From Paulinella micropora (lineage: Eukaryota > Cercozoa > Imbricatea > Euglyphida): 48,720 nt of DNA. The DNA is taken from the NCBI GenBank assembly GCA_009731375.1, contig BJOX01000141.1:263397-312116 (forward strand). Reading direction: 5' to 3'. The stretch's first letter is position 1. Each line of letters opens with the position of its first letter. A program made the translations under genes and the position numbers. Shown here piece by piece: positions 12,001 through 20,900 of this stretch. The notes below the pieces were generated by a model. That model made no database searches and was not told where the DNA came from. It saw only the letters and a program-made list of their open reading frames with translations.

Positions 12001-14923
12001 CCTTCGCCCGAGGGTGAATACGGTCTGGGACGAGAATCTGGATGCGGCATGGGATGCTCTCACCTCAGCCGAGAAGGTGGCGCCCGTATCAGACCGTGAC
12101 ATCATGACGGAGGCGGAGCAGATGGAGCAGATGGAGCTAAGTATCACCGATGGAGAGGGAGGGGAGCTGGAGGGGAGCCCAGCCCCCCCGCCGCCCTCGG
12201 GTCCCACAACGGTGGCTCCAGCGTCAGGAGACTCTCCTTGCGATATAGAGCCCACCCCTGCTGGGATTGGCTCACCTCTCCCTGGCTCAGCGGGCCCCGA
12301 ATTACCACCTCTTCCTCCACCTTATGCCTCCCCCCCTACCCCCTCTCGGCCGCTTTCTCCTTCCCCCACGCCTGGTACCCCGTCGACGTACAAGTACCCT
12401 ACCTCCATTAAGGCACCCAGCCCATCAACGGAGCGTCCCGTGCGCATGGCTGCAGGACCCCCCCCCTCCGCGACTTCCTCACCGAACACAGCGCCATCTG
12501 TCCAAATCCCGTCCCCCACTGCTGACGGGAAACACAGGGACAGGCTCGAGCCCACCGGGGCCCTACCACCCCATGGTCTCGAAGGGTCACTTAACGCTCA
12601 GGAGAACGCAGATCAGAGCCAGGCTTTTCCAGCCCCCTCCGCACCCGATGTTGTCGATCCATCCTCGGATGGGGGTCCCAGCAGAGGGGGATTCCCGTCC
12701 GGTGTCTCTGCGTCACGGCTCACTGGGCATGCGGCCACTGACTGTCCTCCTCCCGCACCGCCTCTCGCGTCTCATACTGTCCCTCCCTCTTCGCCCCATG
12801 TGGGCCCGGAGACTGCTTCCTCTCCGGAGATCCTTCGTCCCGCCCCCGAGGCCTTAGCAAGTCCGTCAGAGCGTAGCTGTGCGTTCTCGGCCCCCTCAAC
12901 CCCCATCGCTGTGGTAACTGCATCGGTTCCCCCCTCCTCTTCCCTTGGCCCGGTTCCTTCCCTTGCTTCGAGCCAGAGGGTCGACAACGCGGAAGGAGGA
13001 CCCATGGAATCGAGTGAGCGGACCCCTGGGCCCTCCCCTCAGCCGCCCACTCCTCGCCCTCCTGCTCCACCGGTCCTCAAGTACGGCGCTACTTCCCCTA
13101 GGCTGCGAAACGACGCAATACAGTCGACCAGTCGGGAGCCCCCCCCCCCCCAGTTCCCCCCCGGGGTCACTGCGCAGCCCCAGCCGGGTACCAAGAAACG
13201 CCAGGAGGGTGTCCAGACAGCACGCCCCCGCCCACTTCCTCCTCGGGGTAGCATCTCCACGCCTGGCGCCCGTTCCCCCCCACTGAGGAGCCGTTCTAGG
13301 TCGCGCCGTCCGCAGGATAACGAACCCTCCCAGACGACGTCTCGTACCAGAGCTCCCCGATCTATCTCATCCGTGAGCATGGATCCCCGAGGTTCACGTC
13401 AAACATCCCCCGCGCCCCGCTCGACGGAAGTCGGCCGTTTTCAGCGTGGACGCGGAACCCACCGGCCCTGCCCCGAGAAGGAGGGCCGGTGCCGAGGTGG
13501 AGTGGATAATCTGCGCGCACATTCCCCCACAAGGACTCAGGGGCGGCCCGGGAGGGGTCAGAGCCCCCCCCCTGGGGTCTCACGTTCGCCCCCCCGAAGG
13601 GGAAGAAGGTCTCGATCACGAAGCAGTGACCCACCTCTCCTTCCCAGAGAAGGGGGGCGGGGACGACGTTCCCGGTCGTGCTCCCCCCGGGGAAGATCTC
13701 GGAGGGAGCGGCCCGGACGGAGGTCGCGGTCGCCACGTCGTCGCCCGTACGATGGATGCAGTTTTCGGGCTGGATCCCGACCCCGACCCCGGGAGCAAGC
13801 CCCTTCTCGATCACGGCGAGCGAGAATCTCCCCCAGCCCCCCTCGTGGTGGGCGCCATCCATCCCCCTCTGCTGGAAACGCACGCCACCGTGGCAGCCTC
13901 ATCAAGCGTACCCGATCCTCCTCATCCTCCTCCTCTACATCCTCCACTCTCTCCGCCCCGTTGGAACCTACCCCCGCCCCCCCTTCGTATACGGCCCCGG
14001 CACCATCTCCACCCCAGCGGTCTCCTCAGCCATCTCCGTTGGCCGCCCCGCGGCCCACTGGGGCTCCCCCCGAGTCACCCGCCCTCCCAACGAGCTCATC
14101 AACTCCCAACAGCGTTCCAGTCCCCGAGGCACCACCGGCGCCTCAGTTGGCCCTTCAAAAGATGATCCCACGAGGCGACCTGATGGCCATGGTTGACCTA
14201 CCCTCCTTTCTGTCCTCCAGCTGTCACCTGGGACCTGCCCTCGTCCGCGAGATAGGGGCAAGCATCTGCAACAAGTACAGCTCAAATCCGGACTGGATAC
14301 ACCGAGTTTCCCCCGATTGCCCCCTCCGCTTAGATGCCCTCCGTAGCATTATCAGCCACGCCAGATCCGGAGATGCGTGGGACTCCCTCCCTGCGGTCCG
14401 CCAGCAGGATCTCGAGCGAGCGTACAAGGAGGGGTGGCTTACACTGCTAGGTCTCCTGCCTAGCTCGACCATTCTCCGACAGGGGGTGTGGAACTCCCAG
14501 GCCGCCCTGCTGCCAAACCGTCGCAATCGGAAGCAGTACGAGTACGCCCGCCGACGCCTGCAACGTAAACGTAAACGACCAAACCCCACCAGCGCTACGT
14601 TGCCCCCCGCCGCTGCTGGCCCTGCTGATTCTGGACGACGTCCTGCCCCCCCTCTACCCCGGCTGCAGGCACCGCCCCCCCTCAGTCTGCATCCCGAAAC
14701 CCAAGCCACGCCTGTCGAAGACGGATCGACCACCGTTGTGTCTCCTTTCAAGGTCAAAGCGGCCACGCCGACTCCGTCACTCGATGTCCCATCGGCCAGC
14801 ACAAACACAAAAGGCCATGACCGACAGGCCAGCTCCGGACCCTTGGCGATCACAGGCGGCAGGCAGGGCTGTGTGGCTGCGAAGCAGAAGGAAGCCAGGC
14901 TGCGCACAAGCCGACCTGCTTAA
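6026..14923 (+). CDS. LINE ORF1: pseudo-USP domain, Ulp1-type SUMO protease, Pro/Ser-rich and SR-rich regions
   Basis: Frame of 2965 codons with a GGG context before its ATG; ATG 6176 (Met51, CCCATGGG) is a strong alternative. Residues about 50-420 follow the layout of ubiquitin-specific proteases: a helix where the Cys box should be, two Cys pairs (C208/C211 and C279/C281) and a PPPFLFVIINRP strand. The catalytic Cys position appears to be Gly/Ala (52-53), so it is probably inactive. Residues about 1440-1640 form a C48 Ulp1 protease with His1510 (ERHWALLVIS), Asp1550 (LFLDSL), Gln1597 and Cys1603 (QEGGQDCGLH), all catalytic residues present. Residues about 1800-2410 are Pro/Ser-rich; about 2415-2640 hold many RS and SR dipeptides. 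A compact, K/R-tailed domain lies at about 2709-2880. Ulp1-family enzymes cleave SUMO-like proteins, so a role in deconjugating host factors or processing the polyprotein is plausible. Residues 420-1400 are not recognised. No zinc-knuckle or RRM was seen. Confidence 0.85.
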   Translation: MRPSHQRKATRGKRSTRPKRSGSPRSSIPAREAKAQSRTEGPPPPLPVWPMGAFLSALASLLQPLLRSFLKTSNGFLGGHDLAEAGRALNRAASTQLPSKPVAAQGLAILYRHLLALDPSFQNPALEQEAEKLGSQYRIQVPPAARLRPRKDDLTHALRIILRDLCSSPSAMAHYIPPVEEIWLHAPTDTGAPVHRQLQLLWKHEHVCATCRWYHVSSGVRSPLLEVSAPPQPTDGKLTEPAEEGSIPVDAPTIRLESLIEALLRPGARMLPGASNLTCHCSKPQDRVLSSRISFDSPPPPFLFVIINRPEAPGGPGIPPHINDTPILAPFSLEMSTFFPTCYATAKTGRYIRTRGVTFLPEEYKDSNRRYQAFGCQDATFPRSFLDYDGSRRYPTYTTHRHSHLCAGVLPGTILPLGRALVALLYQRADTIAGKAQDFPTLEVPTPPLSEDLFSVINRIPPPPFPTYIPPCPSTYHTWTEGRPISILPHLAPSTRGLTSRRNCPWAGIYQNICFNLLAPQPPSSLRVLVAAPDEQDIIGYQCGRRFIKPASKGAGILAAFPQPFWDWLRSTFRCRFNAGLIYDLPRGAGADVQAPWDLAQDLSTSLPNDFFVEALLADAPHTVTISSPFTHLQGPPFSPPHPPLDLPPLPKGGTRVFLCHRLSVRRFAVPPPLDSGTSLGIRFLLLPRWSDFSRVEQQMFRRSLPHLKDSVDTFIGAKPRRPPSFPAPPPSTIPLPGRKTSRPGMVTHLHIPDPKGCCFFHVIQCDGSSFPKLDASRAFRTIAILPWTGKQTASTIRPALKEKGLEYGSAWLELPDQATVVLHPAGSPGADLCALISSRAPGTFTHGILGGSTDRKLFPPSILLVDQQLICRLLHWERLPSTSSYEWNRAARDPLLVGANFRVFRRFPENCSSAPPPSTSPPAQQPGQALLLIDVYDARPSSWRDSVFQLERALLTGNLRPAPEERRSVEFSIYYEGSGASVSPEDCMPDVRQALNALGTVTRLAFIPRTSLSESCVIGGPDRRSWAASFRATFLSHAVAAFCVNTFVHGDSWTAGGERLLPFSPPPTDEEITAAESAEWEYVQQRRISEGSTRESIIQTPTQYRDTPAPGAIEALPAWKKLQESSQNVHQEFAILGSHPFNHTFIRFGRGGVGIHSSGKPISKAFQEVNFIPEGKSWESVQERLPRGYSLAGLAYRVGITALLPFQTGEGWDSDPPVPSQRERKRSPPRRLIQTGDCDSMWTPHPHPRDRPRPLSPSSPTSSGHQAPSVQPEPLDSRQTRALPGGYLRNPTNHRHYCTTFPLGWTMLTAPARRLTALRVDLPKSGAEGRHWLRPLSDDRCPAHFGPVPMDRETRRSLWNQALHSVFQPVEMASADSPSPSRSRRRHQKVEQSGPAPREALIAPGPPPNICPIWASDTATEGGSYIPPIVVGNVEDGGWLHTDVLHWFIRELEPQARVNRCLLIGPDFSWKIRTQGESRDDILFRALKHRPIDPGYEHVLIPLNISERHWALLVISTTLQRGGPGVQVGLVPAVAAFGSRSVPLALFLDSLPSCTASCSDFALTPILSAWYANLGRAGFLSDPPTPGYISLTVPAQEGGQDCGLHTLFHMQRVALNPACLSVDAPLPAGEMPDMDQFRRNIFQRLVAAQAAYADTAHLRCVPATDTEQLAEVTRMVKRGHQEWKMVLTDRHAERVSASSRKKVRRTWKVSNPSLYRDVHLNRTRHIRDEHAFEALNVQVARTFARLLSATRKERSAILRRRVFLRLSSATRMTRSALSAAASKAGYWSPPSSDEEGMDAESFLCHLDNTPQDGPDSGVMRSPPRSPASPQELGVPVTFLSLPEGEVPLPVSLASRESASELPASGSGEVSRCPDPEEVLAPATKPQMDAAVSFPTPEEADPAPGEAKARASLQDLSPPLTSTEMELPAHMESLPDHLGIRRTLPVPRDEIPVGMSRAGTTEPSRELVGEQRTPSAAEAPQETGDTAAATPTLRPRVNTVWDENLDAAWDALTSAEKVAPVSDRDIMTEAEQMEQMELSITDGEGGELEGSPAPPPPSGPTTVAPASGDSPCDIEPTPAGIGSPLPGSAGPELPPLPPPYASPPTPSRPLSPSPTPGTPSTYKYPTSIKAPSPSTERPVRMAAGPPPSATSSPNTAPSVQIPSPTADGKHRDRLEPTGALPPHGLEGSLNAQENADQSQAFPAPSAPDVVDPSSDGGPSRGGFPSGVSASRLTGHAATDCPPPAPPLASHTVPPSSPHVGPETASSPEILRPAPEALASPSERSCAFSAPSTPIAVVTASVPPSSSLGPVPSLASSQRVDNAEGGPMESSERTPGPSPQPPTPRPPAPPVLKYGATSPRLRNDAIQSTSREPPPPQFPPGVTAQPQPGTKKRQEGVQTARPRPLPPRGSISTPGARSPPLRSRSRSRRPQDNEPSQTTSRTRAPRSISSVSMDPRGSRQTSPAPRSTEVGRFQRGRGTHRPCPEKEGRCRGGVDNLRAHSPTRTQGRPGRGQSPPPGVSRSPPRRGRRSRSRSSDPPLLPREGGRGRRSRSCSPRGRSRRERPGRRSRSPRRRPYDGCSFRAGSRPRPREQAPSRSRRARISPSPPRGGRHPSPSAGNARHRGSLIKRTRSSSSSSSTSSTLSAPLEPTPAPPSYTAPAPSPPQRSPQPSPLAAPRPTGAPPESPALPTSSSTPNSVPVPEAPPAPQLALQKMIPRGDLMAMVDLPSFLSSSCHLGPALVREIGASICNKYSSNPDWIHRVSPDCPLRLDALRSIISHARSGDAWDSLPAVRQQDLERAYKEGWLTLLGLLPSSTILRQGVWNSQAALLPNRRNRKQYEYARRRLQRKRKRPNPTSATLPPAAAGPADSGRRPAPPLPRLQAPPPLSLHPETQATPVEDGSTTVVSPFKVKAATPTPSLDVPSASTNTKGHDRQASSGPLAITGGRQGCVAAKQKEARLRTSRPA

Positions 14924-14933
14924 GCAGCCGATG
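14921..14933 (+). promoter_or_regulatory. ORF1 stop / ORF2 start junction
   Basis: TAA of ORF1 (14921-14923) is followed after 7 nt by ATG (14931-14933) in the ORF2 frame. The frames also overlap from 14736. The arrangement suggests termination-reinitiation, as known for ORF2 of some LINEs, instead of a fused product; frameshifting inside the overlap is the alternative. Confidence 0.5.
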
Positions 14934-17900
14934 TACAGGACCCCCCCCCCCCTCGCGGGACCCCCCCCTCCTTTATCGGTCCCACCGGGTACAATCGTAG
15001 TGCACCACCCCCCTTCTCAAGTGCGGGGATCCACACGGCCTGCTTCGAGAAGCACCATGGGAGGAATCTTCTTCAGCCCTGAGGATATCCGCGCAATCCG
15101 ACAGGAAAGTCAGCTCACTCGCCAGATGCAGGCTTCCCTTAAGGATCAGGAAGACAAGATGGCAGACTTCTACGAGATAGAAGCCGCTGGTCTTCGACCC
15201 CGACGGACGTTTGCGAAGGAGACCTCCGGTACTCCGCCTACTCTGACCTCAAGCACGGACCCCAGCCAGAGTAATGCGCTGTCTAATAAAGCTCAGGGGG
15301 AGTACTCCGGGGTCGGAATTATAACGAAAGGTAAAGGTCGTCCTGCATGTCCCCGTAAAGCTCCTGCGGAGTCGCCTCCTCTTCCCTACAGAGGTATTAA
15401 GAACCCGGATAACCGGTACTGTTTCTTAATAAGCGCGGTCCAACTCCTCTCATCCTTTCCCAAGCTTCCCGCTTTCCTACGGAACTGGGCCTCGGCACGC
15501 CCACCCAGGTCCATGATCGGACCTCAGATGACGGCCATCAGCGCTATCATTAATACGATGGCTGAGCTTCGCCCCCAGGTGAAGAGCTCCTCGCAAGAAT
15601 TCCAGCCCATCTCCTGTGCCTGGTTCCGCTACCCGGTTGTTCTCCGCAGCACCCTCCCCAGTCCGGACCTTCATGACGGCGGCGACACCGGACTGGCAGC
15701 TCGGGGCCTACTGTTGTTGCTCCGGGACGCCGGGCCCTCTTTCCTCCCGAGGGGAGTGTCTATGGAATCGTGGCTCCCTCACGTGGTTTCGACTTCATCG
15801 TGCCAGGGATGCTCCACTACCTCTCTTTCCTCCACGTGGGCTCTTCCTCTCTCCCTGTCTCTCCTGGCCGGCGACCGCTCCCCGTTCCCCCTCTCTGAGC
15901 TCGTGGACAGATGGCTGCTTGGTGGTCCTTCTGAGTCTTTCCGCTGTGCCCACTGCGGAGGCAGGCAAGGGGCGACTACTCGGACGCTGCAGACACATGC
16001 AGAATGTCTTCTCCTCGACATTCATCGGCCGCTGGGACTCCAGAACCTACGGTCCCTTCGATCCGCGCACCACAACATCTCTGTCCTGCCCTCGCTCGTT
16101 CTTGACCACCGGTGGACGCAAGACGGGCAGCCGGCCTCCTACTCTCTCCAAAGCGTTATTTGCATTCAGATGGAAGGCAACGCACGCTCGCGGCAACTTC
16201 CCCACGCGTTCCTCCTGGACCGCAACAGTTCAGGGGAGTGGGTGAAGTGTGACGACGACTCCGTTTCGGTCCTCCATAACCTGACTGCATGCAGGGTGAT
16301 TGCTTCGTATGGAGTGCAACTTCTGTTCAAGCGGACAGTCTCCTCCCTTCCTGACCCCGTCGCGGTTCTTCACCCGTTTTCCGCAGCCCAGCGCCCAGCC
16401 TTGGGACTGAGCTCAGCCTCAAAGACTAATCGACATTTCCGTCAGCGCCTACGCAAGATTATTAGGAACCTGCGGAAGATGGCAGCGGATAAGAAGGATG
16501 AGCATTCCACCAATGCAGCCTCCTTCAACTCTCGGGCGTTCTCCCTGCTGGGGCAAGGCATGTCCATTGAACGGCACCTCCTCCCCCGTAGCCCAGTGCC
16601 CTCCTCCGCCCCCCTGGGGTTCTCTACTGTCTACAGGGTCTACAAACAAGGCATGCGGGAGCACCTTCCCCAGCCGTCCGCCAAGTGGTTTAGCGATTTC
16701 AAGCAGTCTCGGGACGGGCTTCGGGGAGGCGCGCAGGCCTCTCTTGCCTTTGCGACGCTCAGATACAATCTGGAGCGCTTCCATGGCACCAATGTCCTGT
16801 CGCTCACCTCGCACGTACGAGAACCACTTCTGGCTTTTCCACCACAAAAGGTGGTCCCCCCCACTGCGCCACGGCTCTCCCAAGGAGCTCTCAACCAATG
16901 GTTAAGCCAGATGTTTCTCCTATCTCCCTCCTTCGGAGCTCAGCTTCACCTTCGATCCAGGAATCCATTGGCAGACAGGACCACCAAGGCGTTGGAATCC
17001 ATTGTCCAGGACGGGAGTCTCATGCTCCTCACCTCCTGGCATGCACTCTCCTCCCCACGGGTTCTTCGCTATGTCCAGCGACGCCGCCCGCGGGTCCTCA
17101 TTGTTCGGGCACAGGATATCAAGGGACGCATCCTGCTCCACCACACAGCCAACTTCAGGTCTGAGACTCCGGCGTGGGACCACGCGCCTCGGTTCATCGG
17201 CCCTCTCGGCATCTCCCTGCCCGCTGTTCGCTACAAACGCCTCAGAACGATCCTGCAGCTCACAATGCTCTTTATTGATGTCGGGGCCAGGGATGGTCTC
17301 CTGGAGCTTTCCATCCCGGAAGCGCCTTTTGGCCCTGAGGAGTTTTTTCGACCCGACTGGATCCTCGCAAAGGCCTCGGCCTGGATCGTTGTCGGCCTCA
17401 TCCTTTGGAGTCCTCAGGAAAGTGACCCTCAGATGGATCCTCCGGAGGAGCAAGGGTTGCCAGAGGGAGATAGTGAGGACGAGGAGGACGCCATCACTGC
17501 ATTGTCGCACCTCAGTAGGGAAGAGCGGCTTGTTCAATCTATCGCGTCTCACCGCCTGGAGGCCCCCCCCCTGCAGCGCTGGATTCAGGCCCGAGTAGAC
17601 ATCGCCCGGGATCGGCTAGAGCGTCAATTCCTCTCGCTCGACGCCCCGGTTGACTCTCCCCCCTCCTCCCCGCCTGGCAGCTTCGATCGTTTCCCGGGTC
17701 CACCGCCCCTCCCCTCCTCTGTAGAAGAAATCATCGAGTCTGCTCTCCCCCCCCCTTCTCTAGCCGACAGCCCAGCCCCCCCCCTCCCCTCTTCCCGGAG
17801 TCCGGAGGGAAGGGAAGCCCGGCCTGATGGAATTGTCGCCCCGGTGGTCTCCGGGTCTCCCCCGCTGCCTCTAGTGGAGCCCAAGAGGTGGACGCAAGCT

Positions 17901-20900
17901 CAGCGGGATAGTTTCCAGCAGTGTATGGAAGAGAGCATGCGGACGGCCCAGCCCCCCCAGGCTTCGTTGAAGCAGGCCATCCAAGCCGCAGTTGCTGCCG
18001 CACCTATAGAGAACGACGCTGCTCCCCCGGCTGTCCCTAGCCTTGCTCTGCCAAGTGTCATTCAGGACGCTCAGCCGCCTCCTCCACCATTGAGCAGGCG
18101 GCAGCCCAGACCCCCTAAGTCCAGGCGGAAGATAACGAAGGTACCCCGCATGCTAACTGCCCTGCAATCCATCACGAGGGGCCTCCAGAGACAGGTTCCG
18201 AGGGACCCCGGATCCCATTTATCCAGGCTCTGGATGAGCATTTGCCGTACGCTTCGAATGGAAGGGGATCTGGTGGGGCACATCCTGGATGAGACGTCGT
18301 CGGATGACCCGCTGGAGTTATCACGTCTCCTGCCCGACGCTCTGAAGGTCCTTGCCAAGGCCAGACGCAAGATTAACTCTCGACTCGAGGACATCAAGCG
18401 CGTCAAGAGGGAGTCTAAGAGACCGGATAGGTTTCGCCACAACCAAGCCTTTGACCGTAATCAGCACAAATTCCTCCTCCGTGTCCAAGCGGACTCAGCC
18501 ATGGAGTCCCCCCCGCCCGAAGCTCTCCGGGAGCACTATGCAGACCTCTACCGCACACGTGTCTCCGACCTGGCAGACGAGGAGCGCCGACTTCACCAAG
18601 TGATGGGGCCTGGAGCTACACTATGGACCCCCCCAGAGGACTCCAAATATAACCAGAGAGAGCTCCTTCTCGGAAGCGACAGGCTCCGTGCGCCGATCCT
18701 CAGACCGGGGGAGGTTATCGACAAGGGGCATTTCACCAATCTGGTGTTCCGAGGTAATGTGGATCCTGCCCCCCTTTCCCTTCTCCCCAGTGAGACGGAA
18801 TCTGTCATCCAGTCATCTGCCGAGGTAGCCCTTCAGGCGGGGGTGGAAGGGATGAGGTCCCTCATGAATGCCCACAAGGCACCGTCCCTTCGCCAGTACA
18901 CAGTGCAGTTCCCGCCGGAGGATGACAACGAACGGAGACCGAACCGTAATTCAGATGAGCTTAAGAGATGGGATACTGCCAACCTTCCCCTTCAGGATGT
19001 GTATACAGCCCCTCCCGTTGACTTGGTTCCCAAGCTTATGGAGTTCCTGGAAGCTGAAGCAGGGGAGTACCTGGGTATCCACCTTCCTAACGGAGAGGAC
19101 ACCCGGGGCCTGATCATCCGACTCCAATCCAACGCGTTTGCTCTGCGCCTCAGCTCGCTCCCTGACGAATTCCAACAACGGTTCCCTGTTGCTCGCCTTG
19201 CGCCGCGCCTCGATCGACCTGACGAGCTGTCTCCAGGCTCCCTGTCACCATGGGACGCTATCCTCGTTACCGATGGATCCTGCTTTCCCGAACATGGCAA
19301 CGCTGCGGGCTTCGGGGCTTTCCTATTCTACAATCGCGATATTATCGCCATCTACGGCAACGCGGACAATCCAGCCTCTAGTGGTGAACAGGAAGTGTTG
19401 GCAGTTATGGCAGGGGGCCTCCAATTCATCCGGGAGATGGCCTGGAGGCCCCGGCGAGTCCATGTCTACACCGACTACCGGGCCCTATCGGACGCGAATC
19501 TGGAAGGGGAGGCCCACGAACTGTTCAAGATGCGGTCGAAGCCCCCCATATGGGATGCCATCTTTCGCTTTCACGTGCAGACTGCTCCGATCTCTTTCCA
19601 CTGGGTCAAGTCCCACCAAGAACGCAGTTTTGAGTGGACCTTCCGTCTAAATGAGTGTGCAGACCGCCTCGCCAAGTGGGCGGTCCTAAGAAGAGTGACC
19701 CGGCTACAGAGGATTCGGGAGTGGGAGAGGCTGCGCTCGGCCCCGCCCCGAGACTCCAACGGACGGCTTCTCCTTGTAGGGCCGTTCCAAGAGTCTCATA
19801 TTCCTGGGGACCGGGTCAAGCAATTCGTCAATATCTTCAAGTGCCTCCCCCCCCCGCTCTCTCGAGAGCAGGCGCTCGATCTGGCTCGTCGGCCGCTCTC
19901 GTTGGGTGAAATCGAGCATCCAATTCAGGCCAAAAAGGGTCCTGCTCCGGGAGACGATGGTATACCCCCCGACATCTTCAAGCTCCTCTCGCAAGACGCG
20001 AAGATCCAATTAGGATCTTTCTTCTCCCATTGCTGGAAGGAGAAGAGATTACCAAAGGACTGGAAGCCGGGGATTCTCAGCCAGATTTGGAAGGGGACTG
20101 GGACAGGCGCAAATGTATCCGACTGGCGGGGCATCACGGTTTCGAACGCGATCCTCAACCTCTACGAAAAACTCGTCACTTTTCGGGTTGAGTCCTTCAA
20201 GCTCCACACAGGGTGCATCCGGAAGACTTCTAAAGCCAACACAACAACTGTGAGTGGGTGCGATGAATGGAACATGGTGCTGCGGTTGATGTTGGCCGAT
20301 TTACGGGCAGCCCCCAAGATTACAGGTAAGAAAAAGACGCTTATCATCTTCTCCACTGACATCCGCAAGGCGTTTGACCGCGCGGAGCTCACTTACATCT
20401 GCGAAGCGTACTCCCATGTGGTGGCTCAGGAGGGGGAGTTCCCCGAGCTGTTTGCTTTCCTCCGCCATCGGTTCAAAGACTCCCCGCTCAAGCTCAAGGT
20501 CCCGGACTCTACAGGGAAGTCTGCTGTTTTGCCGGACGAAATTCACCGCTCCCGAGGGATCCCTCAAGGTGGATCGCTCAGCCCGGGCACATACGGGGTT
20601 CTCGACGAATACCTTACCCGCTTGTGCCCTGCCCAGCAATTTATGCCAGCAGGATACCGGTTCTACGATGGCACTAGCAGCGACCGCTCCCAGAACACCT
20701 CCGTCTACCCCCTGAGGCCCCCGTTGACTGCAGATCACAAATTTGCGGACGATAACTGGGCAGCCCTAGGAGGGGATGGTCCACCGGAGCTCTACATTCC
20801 CGAGGCACAAAAGGGCTTCTCACTTCTTTATACGCAACTTAGGGCCGCACGCCAGATCTGTGCGGCGGAAAAATGCTCTGTCATCTGCCTGGTTAGTGAA

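Noticed and set aside
11200-12255. Minus-strand frames of 351, 189 and 239 codons inside the LINE ORFs
   Set aside because: Shadows of the GC-rich ORF1/ORF2 frames, with Arg/Gly/Ser-rich composition and no domain.
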